Part shown: positions 42,154 through 51,973 of the stretch, in pieces
How the letters are laid out: each line of letters begins with the position of its first letter
Numbering within the stretch: the first letter of the stretch is position 1
Assembly: GCF_002091635.1 (NCBI RefSeq)
Contig: NZ_BDAC01000025.1
Span: 1 to 64,000 of the forward strand
Direction: 5' to 3'
Length of the DNA: 64,000 bases
From: Pseudomonas indica NBRC 103045
GTDB lineage: Bacteria; Pseudomonadota; Gammaproteobacteria; Pseudomonadales; Pseudomonadaceae
Program-made: the position numbers and the translations under genes
Notes under the pieces: model-generated
Database searches by the model: none
What the model saw: the letters and a program-made list of their open reading frames with translations, nothing else
What the model was told of the DNA's origin: nothing

Positions 42154-42699
42154 ATGTCCCTGGAACAGCATTACACCGCGATCATCGGCCAGCTCGGCGA
42201 AGACACCAGCCGCGAAGGTCTGATCGACACCCCCAAGCGCGCCGCCAAAGCCATGCAGTACCTCTGCCGCGGCTACCAGCAGACCCTCGACGAAATCGTC
42301 AACGGCGCGCTGTTCAGCTCCGACAACAGCGAAATGGTGCTGGTGAAGAACATCGAGCTGTACTCCCTGTGCGAACACCACCTACTGCCCTTCATCGGCA
42401 AGGCACATGTGGCCTACATCCCCAACGGCAAGGTTCTCGGTCTGTCGAAGGTGGCCCGGATCGTCGACATGTACGCCCGCCGCCTGCAGATCCAGGAGAA
42501 CCTCAGCCGGCAGATCGCCGAAGCCGTGCAGCAGGTCACCGGAGCCCTCGGCGTCGCGGTGGTCATCGAGGCACAGCACATGTGCATGATGATGCGCGGC
42601 GTGGAGAAGCAGAACTCGTCGATGGTAACCTCGGTGATGCTCGGCGAATTCCGCGAGAGCGCCGCCACCCGCAGCGAGTTTCTCAGCCTGATCGGCTGA
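42154..42699 (+). CDS. folE: GTP cyclohydrolase I
   Basis: 181 residues. Zinc ligands Cys73 and His76 lie in [11 protein letters not shown] and Cys144 in [35 protein letters not shown] is the family core. It makes dihydroneopterin triphosphate for folate. Pseudomonas often carries more than one copy. The gene ends at a strong bidirectional terminator. Confidence 0.96.
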   Translation: MSLEQHYTAIIGQLGEDTSREGLIDTPKRAAKAMQYLCRGYQQTLDEIVNGALFSSDNSEMVLVKNIELYSLCEHHLLPFIGKAHVAYIPNGKVLGLSKVARIVDMYARRLQIQENLSRQIAEAVQQVTGALGVAVVIEAQHMCMMMRGVEKQNSSMVTSVMLGEFRESAATRSEFLSLIG

Positions 42700-42711
42700 T
42701 CGCCGCCCAAG

Positions 42712-42738
42712 AAAAAACCGGCCTTGCGCCGGTTTTTT
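42712..42738. terminator. Bidirectional rho-independent terminator
   Basis: AAAAAACCGGC and GCCGGTTTTTT pair around a 5-base loop, giving a T6 run on the plus strand and equally on the minus strand. It serves folE and the convergent GST gene. Confidence 0.93.
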
Positions 42739-42753
42739 CATGCCCTCGATTCG

Positions 42754-43356
42754 TCAGCCCAGCATGGTCACATGCCGAGGATGACTGGCAACCCGGTCCA
42801 TCCAGGCGCAGATCGCCGGGTAGCCCTGCAGGTCGATGTCGCCCTCATGAGCAACGTGCGTGTAAGCGTAGAGCGCCACGTCGGCAATGGAATAACGGTC
42901 GCCGACCAGGTAGGGCGTACGCAGCAGCTGCCGCTCCATCACATCCAGCGCCTTGTAGCTGCCCTTGCGCTTCTCCTCGAACTCGGCGCGACGCTCTTCC
43001 GGCAGGCCGAGGTAAAGCTTGATGAAGCGCGCGACGGCGACATACGGCTCATGGCTGTACTGCTCGAAGAACTGCCATTGCAGCACCTGGGTGCGTAGAC
43101 GCGGCTCGGTGGGTAGGAATTCGGTTCCTTCGGCGAGGAAATTGAGGATCGCATTGGACTCCCAGAGGCAGCTTCCATCGTCCAGTTCCAGCACCGGAAT
43201 CTTGCCGTTGGGATTCTTTTCCAGGAATTCAGGGGTTCGCGTCTCGCCCTTGAGAATATCCACCGGAACCCACTCATAGGGCTGGCCCAGCAGATTGAGC
43301 ATCAGTTTGACCTTGTAGCAGTTGCCGGACCGGTAATCGCCATAGACCTTGTACAT
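42754..43356 (-). CDS. Glutathione S-transferase family protein
   Basis: 200 residues. The N-terminal thioredoxin-like domain (YKVYGDYRSGNCYKVKLMLNLL) has IPVLELDDGSCLWESNAIL with the glutathione-binding E-S pair. The C-terminal helical domain includes YSIADVALYAYTHVAHEGDIDL. AAAAGGAGAA precedes the ATG. Substrate unknown. It lies 17 bases downstream of the aminotransferase gene, so the two are probably co-transcribed. Confidence 0.92.
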   Translation of the reverse strand: MYKVYGDYRSGNCYKVKLMLNLLGQPYEWVPVDILKGETRTPEFLEKNPNGKIPVLELDDGSCLWESNAILNFLAEGTEFLPTEPRLRTQVLQWQFFEQYSHEPYVAVARFIKLYLGLPEERRAEFEEKRKGSYKALDVMERQLLRTPYLVGDRYSIADVALYAYTHVAHEGDIDLQGYPAICAWMDRVASHPRHVTMLG

Positions 43357-43373
43357 GGTGTGTTCTCCTTTTC

Positions 43374-44540
43374 CTAGGCGGCCTCTGCCTTCAGGGCCGC
43401 GCGAACGACAGCGGCCAGACGGCCGATCCCCTCACCCAGGCGCTCCGGCGCCACATGGCTGAAATTCAGCCGCAGATGGCCAGGATGCATATCGGGCTGG
43501 ATAAAGAAGGGTTCGCCCGGCATGAAGGCGACGTTCTGCTCCAGCGCCGGTTTCAGCAGGCTGCGGGTATCAATCCGCTGCTTGAGGGTCAGCCAGAAGA
43601 ACAATCCGCCCTGGGGAATTTCCCAGTCGGCCAAGTCGGCGAAATGCTCCAGCAGCACCGCCTGCATGGCGTCGCGGCGAACGCGATAGAAATCGCGCAG
43701 CTCGGCCAGGTGCTCGCGGTATTGCTCCGTGCCGATCCACTGCAAAGCCTGCCACTGGCCGATGCGATTGGTGTGCAAGTCAGCGGACTGCTTGAGGCGC
43801 AGCAGGTAGGGGAAAAGGTCCGGGCTGGCGATCAGGAAGCCGACGCGCAGGCCCGGCAGCAGGGTCTTCGAGACGGTGCCGGTGTAGATCCAACTGGCCT
43901 TCTTCAGACGGCTGACGATGGGTTGGGCACTGCCGGCATCGAACACCAGCTCGCGGTAGGGTTCATCCTCGATCAGGGTCACGCCGAACTCATCGAGCAA
44001 GGCCGCCACGGCATCACGCTTGGCTTCGCTGTAGCGCACCCCGGACGGGTTCTGGAAGGTCGGGATCAGGTAGGCGAAGGCCGGCTTGTGCTGTTCCAGG
44101 CGCTGACGCAGGGCGGCCAGCTCGGGGCCGTCGGCTTCCTGGGGCACGCCCAGGCAGTTGGCGCCGAACAGTTGAAAAGCCTGCAATGCCGCCAGGTAGG
44201 TAGGTGCTTCCAGCAGCACCTCGGTACCCGGGTCGATGAACAGCTTGGAGGCCAGGTCGAGAGTCTGTTGCGAGCCGCTGACGATCAGCACCTGGCTCGC
44301 CTCGCAGGGCACGCCCAGGGTACGCGCCTCGGCAGCGATGGCCTCGCGCAGGGCCGGCTCGCCCTCGCTCATGCCGTACTGGCCGACGCTCGTCGGCATC
44401 GCGCTCCAGTCCACCTTCGGCAGCATCGGCTCGGCCGGCAGGCCACCGGCGAAGGACATGACTTCCGGACGCTGCGCCGCGGCGAGGATTTCACGGATCA
44501 GGGAGCTTTTCAGGCGGGCGATGCGTTCGGAGAAGGCCAT
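43374..44540 (-). CDS. PLP-dependent aminotransferase (2-aminoadipate/LysN-type)
   Basis: 388 residues from MAFSERIARLKSSLIREIL. Fold type I class I/II aminotransferase with FAGGLPAEPMLP, SGSQQTLDLASKLFIDPGTEVL, and the PLP Lys in TGTVSKTLLPGLRVGF. This group transfers amino groups to 2-oxoadipate, aromatic or branched ketoacids. An upstream TTG at 44579 is possible but lies within the putative operator. It is divergent from a MarR gene that probably controls it. Confidence 0.88.
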   Translation of the reverse strand: MAFSERIARLKSSLIREILAAAQRPEVMSFAGGLPAEPMLPKVDWSAMPTSVGQYGMSEGEPALREAIAAEARTLGVPCEASQVLIVSGSQQTLDLASKLFIDPGTEVLLEAPTYLAALQAFQLFGANCLGVPQEADGPELAALRQRLEQHKPAFAYLIPTFQNPSGVRYSEAKRDAVAALLDEFGVTLIEDEPYRELVFDAGSAQPIVSRLKKASWIYTGTVSKTLLPGLRVGFLIASPDLFPYLLRLKQSADLHTNRIGQWQALQWIGTEQYREHLAELRDFYRVRRDAMQAVLLEHFADLADWEIPQGGLFFWLTLKQRIDTRSLLKPALEQNVAFMPGEPFFIQPDMHPGHLRLNFSHVAPERLGEGIGRLAAVVRAALKAEAA

Positions 44541-44574
44541 GGATGTCACCGGGGTGCGAAGGCAAGGAATATGA

Positions 44575-44631
44575 GTCAAACTGCTTGACCGAAACTACGC
44601 CGCACCGGACAGATACGTCAATATGCCTGAC
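44575..44631. promoter_or_regulatory. Two similar palindromes, probable MarR operator pair
   Basis: GTCAAACTGCTTGAC (44575-44589) and GTCAATATGCCTGAC (44617-44631) share GTCAA.. TGC.TGAC and have centres 42 bases apart. The second overlaps the start codon of the marR-like gene, fitting autorepression. Both lie between the divergent aminotransferase and regulator genes. Confidence 0.6.
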
Positions 44632-45066
44632 CTAAAAAAAACAAGCGTCCAGCAACAGGCCATGGAAGCTTTCTTCTTCGGCTACCAGGCGTTCACCGCC
44701 AAGCCGGACGAAATGCTCGCCCGCCGCGGCCTGTCGCGTGTCCATCACCGCATACTGTTTTTCATCGCCCGCTATCCGGGGCTCAGCGTCAAGGAACTGC
44801 TCGGCTACCTCGGTGTGAGCAAGCAGGCGCTGAACACACCGCTGCGTCAACTGATGGAAATGCATCTGGTGGAAAGCGTCGCGGCGCCGGACGACAAACG
44901 CAAACGCCTGCTCGGCTTCACCCCGGAAGGCGCACGCCTGGAGGCGGCGCTGCGCCGCGAACAGGTCCGGTTGCTGGAGAAGGCCTTCGCCGAGGCCGGC
45001 GACACGGCCGTCCAAGGCTGGCTCGCAGTGAACCAGGCCCTCGGCGCAATGCGTCAGCGCGAATAG
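44623..45066 (+). CDS. MarR-family transcriptional regulator
   Basis: 147 residues with a winged-helix core: LSRVHHRILFFIARYPGLSVKELLGYLGVSKQALNTPLRQLMEMHLVE (36-83), then the wing with AAPDDKRKRLLGFTPEG. It is divergent from the aminotransferase gene, and two palindromes lie in the shared region. Ligand unknown; control of the aminotransferase and GST genes is inferred. Confidence 0.9.
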   Translation: MPDLKKTSVQQQAMEAFFFGYQAFTAKPDEMLARRGLSRVHHRILFFIARYPGLSVKELLGYLGVSKQALNTPLRQLMEMHLVESVAAPDDKRKRLLGFTPEGARLEAALRREQVRLLEKAFAEAGDTAVQGWLAVNQALGAMRQRE

Positions 45067-45069
45067 CGC

Positions 45070-45702
45070 TCAACGGGGCTCGCCCAGTCCTTCCAGCTCC
45101 GCCGCGCCACGGAAGAACACCAGGGCCATGGCTACACCGGCCGCCAGGGCGGGAATCACCGCGAACATCATCAGGACGACTGACGCGAGCAGCGGGCCTA
45201 CGGCGATCTCCAGCCAGGCCAGCACCTTGAACGGCGGAGAAACGTTCTGCACCTTGAGCAGGCGGATGCCGAACCAGAGGGTGAGCAACCCCAGGATGCC
45301 GGTCAGCACGAGGTAGGTGATCGAGCGCCAGTCCAGCGCTTCCAGGCCGCTGCCGAACACCACAGCCTCCATCGCCAGGCTGACCGCGACGATCGTCCAC
45401 ACCGGTATGCCCAGCCCGCGCGCCTCGAAGCGGGCCTCGGCGAATCCCTTGAAGCGGATCAGCAGGTAGTTGCCCAGCAACACCATGGCGATCCCGATCC
45501 ACTCGCCATAGGTCTCCAGGTCGGGCATCCGCAGCGCAGCGCCCACCAGCGACATCACCAGGAACACCAGGGTGCCGAAGGTGGAAACCAGGCTCAGCCA
45601 GCCAAGTACGTGCAGCTGCGAGGCGTTCCAGCCTTCGAGTGAATGCGCGGCGGCGCCGTCCACCAGTTCCACGGCAGGGGCGGCATAGGGGTTTTCGTCC
45701 AT
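45070..45702 (-). CDS. Multi-span membrane protein with N-terminal NPYAAP motif
   Basis: 210 residues from the ATG at 45702, after GAGGAAA. The start MDENPYAAPAVELVDGAAAH is a common leader of small bacterial membrane proteins. It has about five hydrophobic helices (40-62, 75-90, 105-125, 130-150, 165-195). No domain recognised. Convergent with marR (stops 3 bases apart) and divergent from the LysE gene. Confidence 0.72.
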   Translation of the reverse strand: MDENPYAAPAVELVDGAAAHSLEGWNASQLHVLGWLSLVSTFGTLVFLVMSLVGAALRMPDLETYGEWIGIAMVLLGNYLLIRFKGFAEARFEARGLGIPVWTIVAVSLAMEAVVFGSGLEALDWRSITYLVLTGILGLLTLWFGIRLLKVQNVSPPFKVLAWLEIAVGPLLASVVLMMFAVIPALAAGVAMALVFFRGAAELEGLGEPR

Positions 45703-45774
45703 GGGCTTTCCTCGATTCGCTGGCACTGCAGGCCGTTCTCGACACAGTAGTTTTTCAAGCGGCGGCTAACCACC

Positions 45775-45831
45775 GGTACAGTAGCCGAACCTCGCCGACT
45801 GTATCGCCCATTGCTGCCCCCGCTGTATCGC
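45775..45831. promoter_or_regulatory. CTGTATC/GGTACAG repeats upstream of the LysE-type gene
   Basis: GGTACAG at 45775-45781 is followed by CTGTATCGC at 45799-45807 and an exact second CTGTATCGC at 45823-45831, a 24-base direct repeat. CTGTAYC-type repeats are typical binding sites of GntR/MocR regulators that control LysE or EamA exporters. No MocR gene is in the window, so the regulator would act from elsewhere. Also close to the divergent membrane protein gene. Confidence 0.45.
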
Positions 45832-45884
45832 GACGGCCGTACCCGCAACGCATAGGCTGTTGGCTCTTGCGTGGAGCCTGCCCG

Positions 45885-46502
45885 ATGAACCCTGAACTGC
45901 TGGTCGCCTTCGTCGCCTTCGCTTTCGTCACCTCGGTCACGCCGGGGCCGAACAACATGATGCTGCTCGCCTCCGGCGTGAACTTCGGGGTGCGCCGCAG
46001 CCTGCCGCACATGCTCGGCATCAGCCTGGGCTTCATGGTGCTGGTGATCGCGGTGGGCCTCGGGCTCGGCCAGTTGTTCGAGCGCTTTCCGGCGCTGTAT
46101 ACCGCATTGCGCTACGCCGGCGGCGCTTATCTGCTCTACCTGGCCTGGAAGATCGCCGGTGCCGGCGCGCCCCAGGGCGGTGCCACCGCCAGCGGCAAAC
46201 CGCTGACCTTCCTCCAGGCCGCGGCCTTCCAGTGGGTCAATCCCAAGGCCTGGGTCATGGCCATCGGCGCCATCACCACCTACACGCCGCAGGAGAATTT
46301 TCTGGTCAACGTGGTGCTGATCGCCGCCCTGTTCGCCCTGGTCAACTGCCCGAGCGTCGGGCTCTGGACCGTCGCCGGCAGCCTGCTGCGCCGCTGGCTG
46401 GAGGCCCCTCGCGTACGCCGTTGCTTCAACATCGGCATGGCGCTGCTGCTGGTGGCCTCCCTTTACCCTATCCTGGCCGATGTACAAGGAACCCTTTCAT
46501 GA
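45885..46502 (+). CDS. LysE/RhtB-family amino acid exporter
   Basis: 205 residues, six hydrophobic helices, with the family motif SVTPGPNNMMLLASGVNFGVRRSLPHMLGI and LQAAAFQWVNPKAWVMAIGA. It exports amino acids or related compounds. Its stop overlaps the start of the BenE-type gene by 4 bases (ATGA), so the two are coupled. Confidence 0.92.
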   Translation: MNPELLVAFVAFAFVTSVTPGPNNMMLLASGVNFGVRRSLPHMLGISLGFMVLVIAVGLGLGQLFERFPALYTALRYAGGAYLLYLAWKIAGAGAPQGGATASGKPLTFLQAAAFQWVNPKAWVMAIGAITTYTPQENFLVNVVLIAALFALVNCPSVGLWTVAGSLLRRWLEAPRVRRCFNIGMALLLVASLYPILADVQGTLS

Positions 46503-47707
46503 GTGACAGCGCTCCCACCATGGACACGCCCGCACGTCTGCGCCCGCTGGCCGACTCCTCGCCCTCCGCCGTGGTGGCCGGCTTCATCGCCATGCTCACC
46601 GGCTACACCAGCTCGCTGGTGCTGATGTTCCAGGCCGGCCAGGCCGCCGGCCTGAGTACCGCGCAGATTTCCTCGTGGATAGGGGCGTTGTCGATCGGCA
46701 TGGCGGTGTGCACCATCGGCCTGTCGCTGCGCTACCGCGCGCCCATAGTCGTCGCCTGGTCGACCCCCGGCGCCGCGCTGTTGATCACCAGCCTGCCCGG
46801 GGTCAGCTACGGCGAGGCCATCGGTGCCTTCATCGTCTGCGCCGCCCTGCTCGCCCTGGTCGGCCTCACTGGCGGTTTCGAACGGCTGATGCGCCGCTTG
46901 CCGGGCTCGCTGGCCGCCGCGCTGCTGGCCGGCATCCTGTTCCGCATCGGCAGCGAGATTTTCCTCGCCGCCCAACACAGCACTGCGCTGGTGCTGGCGA
47001 TGTTCTTCACCTATCTGTTCGGCAAGCGCCTGGCGCCGCGCTACGCCATCCTCGCCGCACTGCTGGTCGGCGGCGGGGTGGCCGGTCTGCTCGGCCTGTT
47101 GGATTTTTCCGGTTTCGAGGTACAGGTCGCCGTGCCGGTCTGGACCACGCCGAGCTTCTCGCTGCCGGCGATCGTCGGTATCGCCATTCCGCTGTTCATC
47201 GTCGCCATGGCGTCGCAGAACATCCCCGGCATCGTCGTGCTGCGCGCCGACGGCTACGACGTCCCGGCTTCGCCGCTGATTTCGGTGACCGGCATCGCCT
47301 CGCTGCTGCTGGCGCCGTTCGGCTCCCACGGCATCAACCTGGCGGCTATCAGCGCAGCCATCTGCACCGGCGCGGAAGCCCACGAAAACCCGCGCAAGCG
47401 CTATACCGCCGCGCTCTGGTGCGGCCTGTTCTATGGGATCGCCGGTATCTTCGCCGCCACCCTGGCCGCGCTGTTCGCCGCCCTGCCGACGGCCCTGGTG
47501 CTGTCCATCGCCGCCCTGGCGCTGTTCGGTTCCATCGGCAGCGGCCTGAGCAATGCGATGCAGGAGCCGAAGGAACGTGAAGCGGCGCTAGTGACCTTCA
47601 TGGTCACCGCCTCGGGAATGACGTTGCTGTCCATCGGCTCGGCGTTCTGGGGATTGATCGCCGGCGTACTGACCCTGCTGATCCTCAACTGGCGCAAGGC
47701 CGCCTGA
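46499..47707 (+). CDS. BenE-family benzoate/H+ symporter-like transporter
   Basis: 402 residues with about 12 helices. Family blocks are FIAMLTGYTSSLVLMFQAGQAAGLS, FIVAMASQNIPGIVVLRADGY and LLAPFGSHGINLAAISAAICTG. The name comes from benzoate uptake, but no aromatic degradation gene is near, so the substrate is open. Co-translated with the LysE-type exporter. Confidence 0.9.
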   Translation: MSDSAPTMDTPARLRPLADSSPSAVVAGFIAMLTGYTSSLVLMFQAGQAAGLSTAQISSWIGALSIGMAVCTIGLSLRYRAPIVVAWSTPGAALLITSLPGVSYGEAIGAFIVCAALLALVGLTGGFERLMRRLPGSLAAALLAGILFRIGSEIFLAAQHSTALVLAMFFTYLFGKRLAPRYAILAALLVGGGVAGLLGLLDFSGFEVQVAVPVWTTPSFSLPAIVGIAIPLFIVAMASQNIPGIVVLRADGYDVPASPLISVTGIASLLLAPFGSHGINLAAISAAICTGAEAHENPRKRYTAALWCGLFYGIAGIFAATLAALFAALPTALVLSIAALALFGSIGSGLSNAMQEPKEREAALVTFMVTASGMTLLSIGSAFWGLIAGVLTLLILNWRKAA

Positions 47708-47717
47708 ACCCCTCGCA

Positions 47718-47740
47718 GGCAGGCGCTCGTCGCGCCTGCC
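47718..47740. terminator. Hairpin between benE-like and chemoreceptor genes
   Basis: GGCAGGCGC pairs with GCGCCTGCC around TCGTC, filling the 33-base gap between two convergent stop codons. There is no T run. Confidence 0.6.
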
Positions 47741-49693
47741 TCACAGGCGGAAGTGCCCGACCATCCCCTGCAACTCGTTGCTCAACTGCGCCAGCTCCAC
47801 GCTCGACGCCGCCGTTCCTTCCATGGCCATGGCCGATTGATCGGCGCTGCCACGAATCGCCGTCACGCTGCGGTTGATCTCCTCGGCTACCGCGCTCTGC
47901 TGCTCGGCCGCCGCGGCGATCTGCTGGTTCATCTCATGGATCACCGATACCGCCGCCGCGATGGCCGCCAAGGCACTTTCGGTCTGCTGGGCATCGGCCA
48001 CGGTCAGACGGACCAGCTCGCCGCTGCTGCGGATCTGCGCCACCGACGTCTGGGTGCCCTGTTGCAGGGCGCCGATCAGGCGCTCGATCTCGGCCGTGGA
48101 CTGCTGGGTGCGCTTGGCCAGCGCGCGCACCTCGTCGGCGACCACTGCGAAGCCCCTGCCCTGCTCGCCGGCCCGCGCCGCCTCGATGGCGGCGTTGAGC
48201 GCCAGCAGGTTGGTCTGCTCGGCGACGCTCTTGATCACGTCCAGCACCGCACCGATGTTCTGCACGTCCTGACTGAGGCTCTCGATGCTCTGGCTCGCCG
48301 AGCCGGCCGAGGCCGCCAGTTGTTCGATACGGGCGATGCTCTGCTTGACTACCTGGTGCCCGTTATTGACCTTGGCGTCGGCGGATTCGGCGGCCTGGGC
48401 CGCTTCCTCGGCGTTGCGCGCCACATCGTGCACGGTGGCGGCCATCTCGTTCATGGCGGTGGCGACCTGCTCGGTCTCCAGCTTCTGGCTGCTGACCCCC
48501 ATGGTGGTCTGCTCGGTCACGCTGGACAGCGTCCTGGCCGATGAGGCGATCTGGTCGATGCCCGCCTGCAACCCGCTGACGATGCCGCTCAAGCCGGTCG
48601 CCATCTGCTGCATGGCGCTCATCAGCTGGCCGATCTCATCCGCCCCGCGTACTTCGATGCGGGCGGTCAGGTCGCCTTCGGCGATGCGGTTGGCCACCCG
48701 GATCACGCTGGTCAGCGGGCGAACGATGGCGCGGGTGATCAGGAAAGCCGCCAGCACGCCCACCAGCAGCGCCAGGCTGGACGAACCCAGGATCAGCACG
48801 GAGTTGGCGGTCAGCTCCGCCTGCATCGCTGCCTCCTGCTCGGCCGACGCCTCGTCCACTCGTTGCACCGCCAGCTCGGCGCGCTCGCGCAGCTCGGCAT
48901 AGACCTGACGCTCCTTGGCGAGCAGGTCGGTGTACTCGGCCAGCTTGGCGGTGAAATTGGTGATGTGGCCGCTGACCTCGTTGAGCACGGTGCGATACCC
49001 CGGATCGGTGACCGCCTCCTTCAACTGCTCGGCCTGCTGGAGCGCCTGCTCGGCCTGCTCGATACGGGTCGAAGCCACGTCCTCGCCGCCCTTGCGGCTC
49101 TGGTCCATGCGCAGGCGGGCTTCGTTCATCGCTTGCAGCATCAGCCGGGAAATCTGACCAAGCTGGTTCGCCTGCTCGACGAACTCGCCGCCCTTGGTGC
49201 CCTGGGATTCCTTCAGTTCGTAGACGCCATCGTCGGCCAGCCCGCTCTGCAGCAGGTCGAGGTTATTGGCCACGCTCTCCACCGACCAGTTGGCCATCTC
49301 CAGCGCCAGGTCCTTGGCCAGGGTCAGCTCGACGAAACGGTCGAACGACTCGCGATACGCCGCCAGGGCCTGCTCCACGTCGGCCATCGCCGCCGAGTCC
49401 TGTTTCAACTCCGCGGTCAACGTCTGGACCGACTCCAGCCCCTGGCGCAGCGCCTCCACCGACTGGTTGTCGTTGGTCAGGGCGAAACGCTGCTCCTGCA
49501 GGCGCGCGCGCAGCACCGACAGGTTGATGGATGACATCTGCTTGAGGTTTTCGAAACGCTGCTCGATCGCCTGCAGGGAAGACAGCCCGATCGCCGCGAC
49601 CACACCGGTGAGCAGCAGAACCAGACCGAAGCCGATACCCAACTTCTTCGCCATTCCCAGATTGGCAAAACCGTAGTGCGAGACCGCTGGCAT
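47741..49693 (-). CDS. Methyl-accepting chemotaxis protein
   Basis: 650 residues: TM1 about 16-38, a large all-helical periplasmic domain of about 255 residues, TM2 about 297-320 ([20 protein letters not shown]), HAMP ([19 protein letters not shown]), and the signalling hairpin with the invariant tip [24 protein letters not shown]. The ligand domain length and helix content suit the HBM (helical bimodular) type known to sense organic acids; this is inference from size. There is no CheB/CheR-tethering pentapeptide at the C-terminus. The ligand is unknown. Confidence 0.93.
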   Translation of the reverse strand: MPAVSHYGFANLGMAKKLGIGFGLVLLLTGVVAAIGLSSLQAIEQRFENLKQMSSINLSVLRARLQEQRFALTNDNQSVEALRQGLESVQTLTAELKQDSAAMADVEQALAAYRESFDRFVELTLAKDLALEMANWSVESVANNLDLLQSGLADDGVYELKESQGTKGGEFVEQANQLGQISRLMLQAMNEARLRMDQSRKGGEDVASTRIEQAEQALQQAEQLKEAVTDPGYRTVLNEVSGHITNFTAKLAEYTDLLAKERQVYAELRERAELAVQRVDEASAEQEAAMQAELTANSVLILGSSSLALLVGVLAAFLITRAIVRPLTSVIRVANRIAEGDLTARIEVRGADEIGQLMSAMQQMATGLSGIVSGLQAGIDQIASSARTLSSVTEQTTMGVSSQKLETEQVATAMNEMAATVHDVARNAEEAAQAAESADAKVNNGHQVVKQSIARIEQLAASAGSASQSIESLSQDVQNIGAVLDVIKSVAEQTNLLALNAAIEAARAGEQGRGFAVVADEVRALAKRTQQSTAEIERLIGALQQGTQTSVAQIRSSGELVRLTVADAQQTESALAAIAAAVSVIHEMNQQIAAAAEQQSAVAEEINRSVTAIRGSADQSAMAMEGTAASSVELAQLSNELQGMVGHFRL

Positions 49694-49972
49694 GTATTCG
49701 CCCCCAGGCTGAAAAGCGTCCGCGTCGACACGCGTAGCGACTCCGTGAAGAGTTGCCGCTGGCGCCTTGCCAGCACAAGAGCGTGAAGCCTTTCACGGTG
49801 AAAACAGCTACGTCGAAGTCGTTTTCAGATATCCGGGGCTATCGGCTGGACGCCGGGGGACTTGAGGAAGACGACAGGGACGCGTGAACGTCCCTGGGCG
49901 CAGATGAGTCGAATCCGCTTGGTAGGAGCCAGCTCTGCTGGCGAAGCGTTTACAGGCTCAACCCACGGAACG

Positions 49973-50734
49973 CTAGATAGCCGTCGCACCGCCATCCACG
50001 GCCAGGGAATGACCGGTGGTGAAGGACGCCCCGTCACTGCACAGATAAAGCACCGCCGCGGCGATTTCCTCGACTTTGCCGACCCGGCCGACCGGGTGCA
50101 TGGCGGCGGCGAATTCGGCCTTCTTCGGGTCGGCTTCGTAGGCGCGGCGGAACATGTCGGTGTCGATCACCGCAGGGCACACCGCGTTCACCCGGACCTT
50201 CTTCTTGGCGTACTCGATGGCGGCGGACTTGGTCAGGCCGATCACCGCATGCTTGGAGGCGGCGTAGATGCTCATCTTCGGCGCCGCGCCCAGGCCAGCC
50301 ACCGATGCGGTGTTGACGATGGCGCCGCCGCCCTGGGCCAACAGCAGCGGAATCTCGTGCTTCATGCACAGCCAGACACCCTTGACGTTGACGCCCATGA
50401 TGGCGTCGAACTCCGCTTCGCTGCCCTCGGCCAGCTTGCCCTTCTCGATCTCGATACCCGCATTGTTGAAGGCGTAGTCGAGGCGACCGTAGGCGGCCAC
50501 CACACCGTCCATAAGGGCCTTGACCTCGGCATCGCGGGTCACGTCGCAACGGATGAACGTGGCCTCGCCGCCCGCCGAGCGGATCAACTCGACAGTCCCT
50601 TCCCCACCCGTTGCATCGACATCCGATACCACCACGCGCAGCCCCTCGGCAGCGAACGCCAGGGCAGTGGCACGGCCGATACCGGCGGCCCCGCCGGTCA
50701 CAAGGGCCACCTGGCCGGAAAAGGTCATGCTCAT
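49973..50734 (-). CDS. Short-chain dehydrogenase/reductase
   Basis: 253 residues of the classical SDR type: TGGAAGIGRATAL (cofactor), NNAGIEIEKG, the catalytic Ser in NTASVAGLG, YAASKHAV (Tyr/Lys) and the C-terminal TTGHSLAVDGGATAI. Asp after the second strand (VVSDVDAT) favours NAD over NADP. It is divergent from an MDR-type reductase by 225 bases. Substrate unknown. Confidence 0.92.
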   Translation of the reverse strand: MSMTFSGQVALVTGGAAGIGRATALAFAAEGLRVVVSDVDATGGEGTVELIRSAGGEATFIRCDVTRDAEVKALMDGVVAAYGRLDYAFNNAGIEIEKGKLAEGSEAEFDAIMGVNVKGVWLCMKHEIPLLLAQGGGAIVNTASVAGLGAAPKMSIYAASKHAVIGLTKSAAIEYAKKKVRVNAVCPAVIDTDMFRRAYEADPKKAEFAAAMHPVGRVGKVEEIAAAVLYLCSDGASFTTGHSLAVDGGATAI

Positions 50735-50959
50735 GGGACGGTCCTCTGTTGGAATGGAATTTCCTCAGTCTAGCCAGGCTGTCCGGCGAGGCGGCAGCAC
50801 TATCAAGCGGCTGTTGGCAGAATCATGCGAAACGCTGATGAAGAGCGACAGCGCCCATCACGCGAATGGATCGGCAGCCATTCCGCACGCCTGCGGAACT
50901 TGCTCCCCGGGGCCTCGAGGGCTATCACCAGTGTTTTCCCGCCAACGGAGTGCCCTGCC

Positions 50960-51970
50960 ATGCCTGCCCAAAACAACCGCCAGTTCATCCTGGCCCAACG
51001 CCCCACCGGCGCCATCGACGACAACACCTTCAGCCTGGCGGAGAACCCCGTCGGCGAACCGGCGGACGGCCAGATCCTGGTGGAGAACCTCTACCTCTCC
51101 CTCGACCCGGCGATGCGCGGCTGGCTGAACGATGCCAAGTCCTACATCCCGCCGGTTCAGATCGGCGAAACCATGCGTGCCCTCGGCGTGGGCAAGGTGA
51201 TCGCCTCGCGTCACTCGGGCTTCGCCGTGGGCGACCATGTCAGCGGGCTCACCGGCATCCAGGATTACTACCTGGGCGATGCTAAGGGCTTCCACAAGAT
51301 CGATCCGCAGCAGGCGCCGCTGCCCCGCTATCTCTCCGCGCTGGGCATGACCGGAATGACCGCCTACTTCGCCCTGCTCGACGTAGGCGAACCCAAGGCC
51401 GGCGAAACCGTGGTGATTTCCGGCGCCGCCGGCGCGGTGGGCAGCGTGGCCGGGCAGATCGCCAAGATCAAAGGCTGCCGGGTGGTCGGTATCGCCGGCG
51501 GCCAGGACAAATGCCGCTATCTGGTCGAGGAACTGGGCTTCGACGGGGCCATCGACTACAAGAACGAAGACGTGCACGCCGGCCTCAAGCGCGAGTGCCC
51601 GAAAGGCGTGGACGTGTATTTCGACAACGTTGGCGGCGATATCCTCGACGCCGTGCTGAACCGCATCAACCTCAAGGCCCGCATCGTCATCTGCGGCGCG
51701 ATCAGCCAGTACAACAACAAGCAGGCGGTGAAAGGGCCGGCCAACTACCTGTCGCTGCTGGTCAACCGCGCCCGCATGGAAGGCATGGTGGTGTTCGACT
51801 ACGCCTCGCGCTTCCCCGAGGCCCTGCGCGACATCGCCGGCTGGCTGGCCAGCGGTCAGCTCAAATCGAAGGAAGACATCGTGGAAGGCCTGGAGACCTT
51901 CCCGCAGACCATCCAGAAACTCTTCACCGGTGAGAACTTCGGTAAGTTGGTCTTGAAAGTGAGGGGGTGA
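50960..51970 (+). CDS. NADP-dependent MDR-family oxidoreductase (CurA/prostaglandin reductase type)
   Basis: 336 residues with the cofactor motif ISGAAGAVGSVAGQIAKIKGCRVVGIAGG and the typical LPRYLSALGMTGMTAYFALLDVGEPKAGETV. DVYFDNVGGDILDAVL is also conserved. It is zinc-independent by lack of Zn ligands and related to leukotriene B4 dehydrogenase/2-alkenal reductases. ACGGAG precedes the ATG. The substrate is not known. Confidence 0.92.
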   Translation: MPAQNNRQFILAQRPTGAIDDNTFSLAENPVGEPADGQILVENLYLSLDPAMRGWLNDAKSYIPPVQIGETMRALGVGKVIASRHSGFAVGDHVSGLTGIQDYYLGDAKGFHKIDPQQAPLPRYLSALGMTGMTAYFALLDVGEPKAGETVVISGAAGAVGSVAGQIAKIKGCRVVGIAGGQDKCRYLVEELGFDGAIDYKNEDVHAGLKRECPKGVDVYFDNVGGDILDAVLNRINLKARIVICGAISQYNNKQAVKGPANYLSLLVNRARMEGMVVFDYASRFPEALRDIAGWLASGQLKSKEDIVEGLETFPQTIQKLFTGENFGKLVLKVRG

Positions 51971-51973
51971 AGC

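Noticed and set aside
46675..47580. A second 301-codon frame inside the BenE-type gene
   Set aside because: It overlaps a protein with clear transporter motifs and itself is Arg/Pro-rich without pattern.
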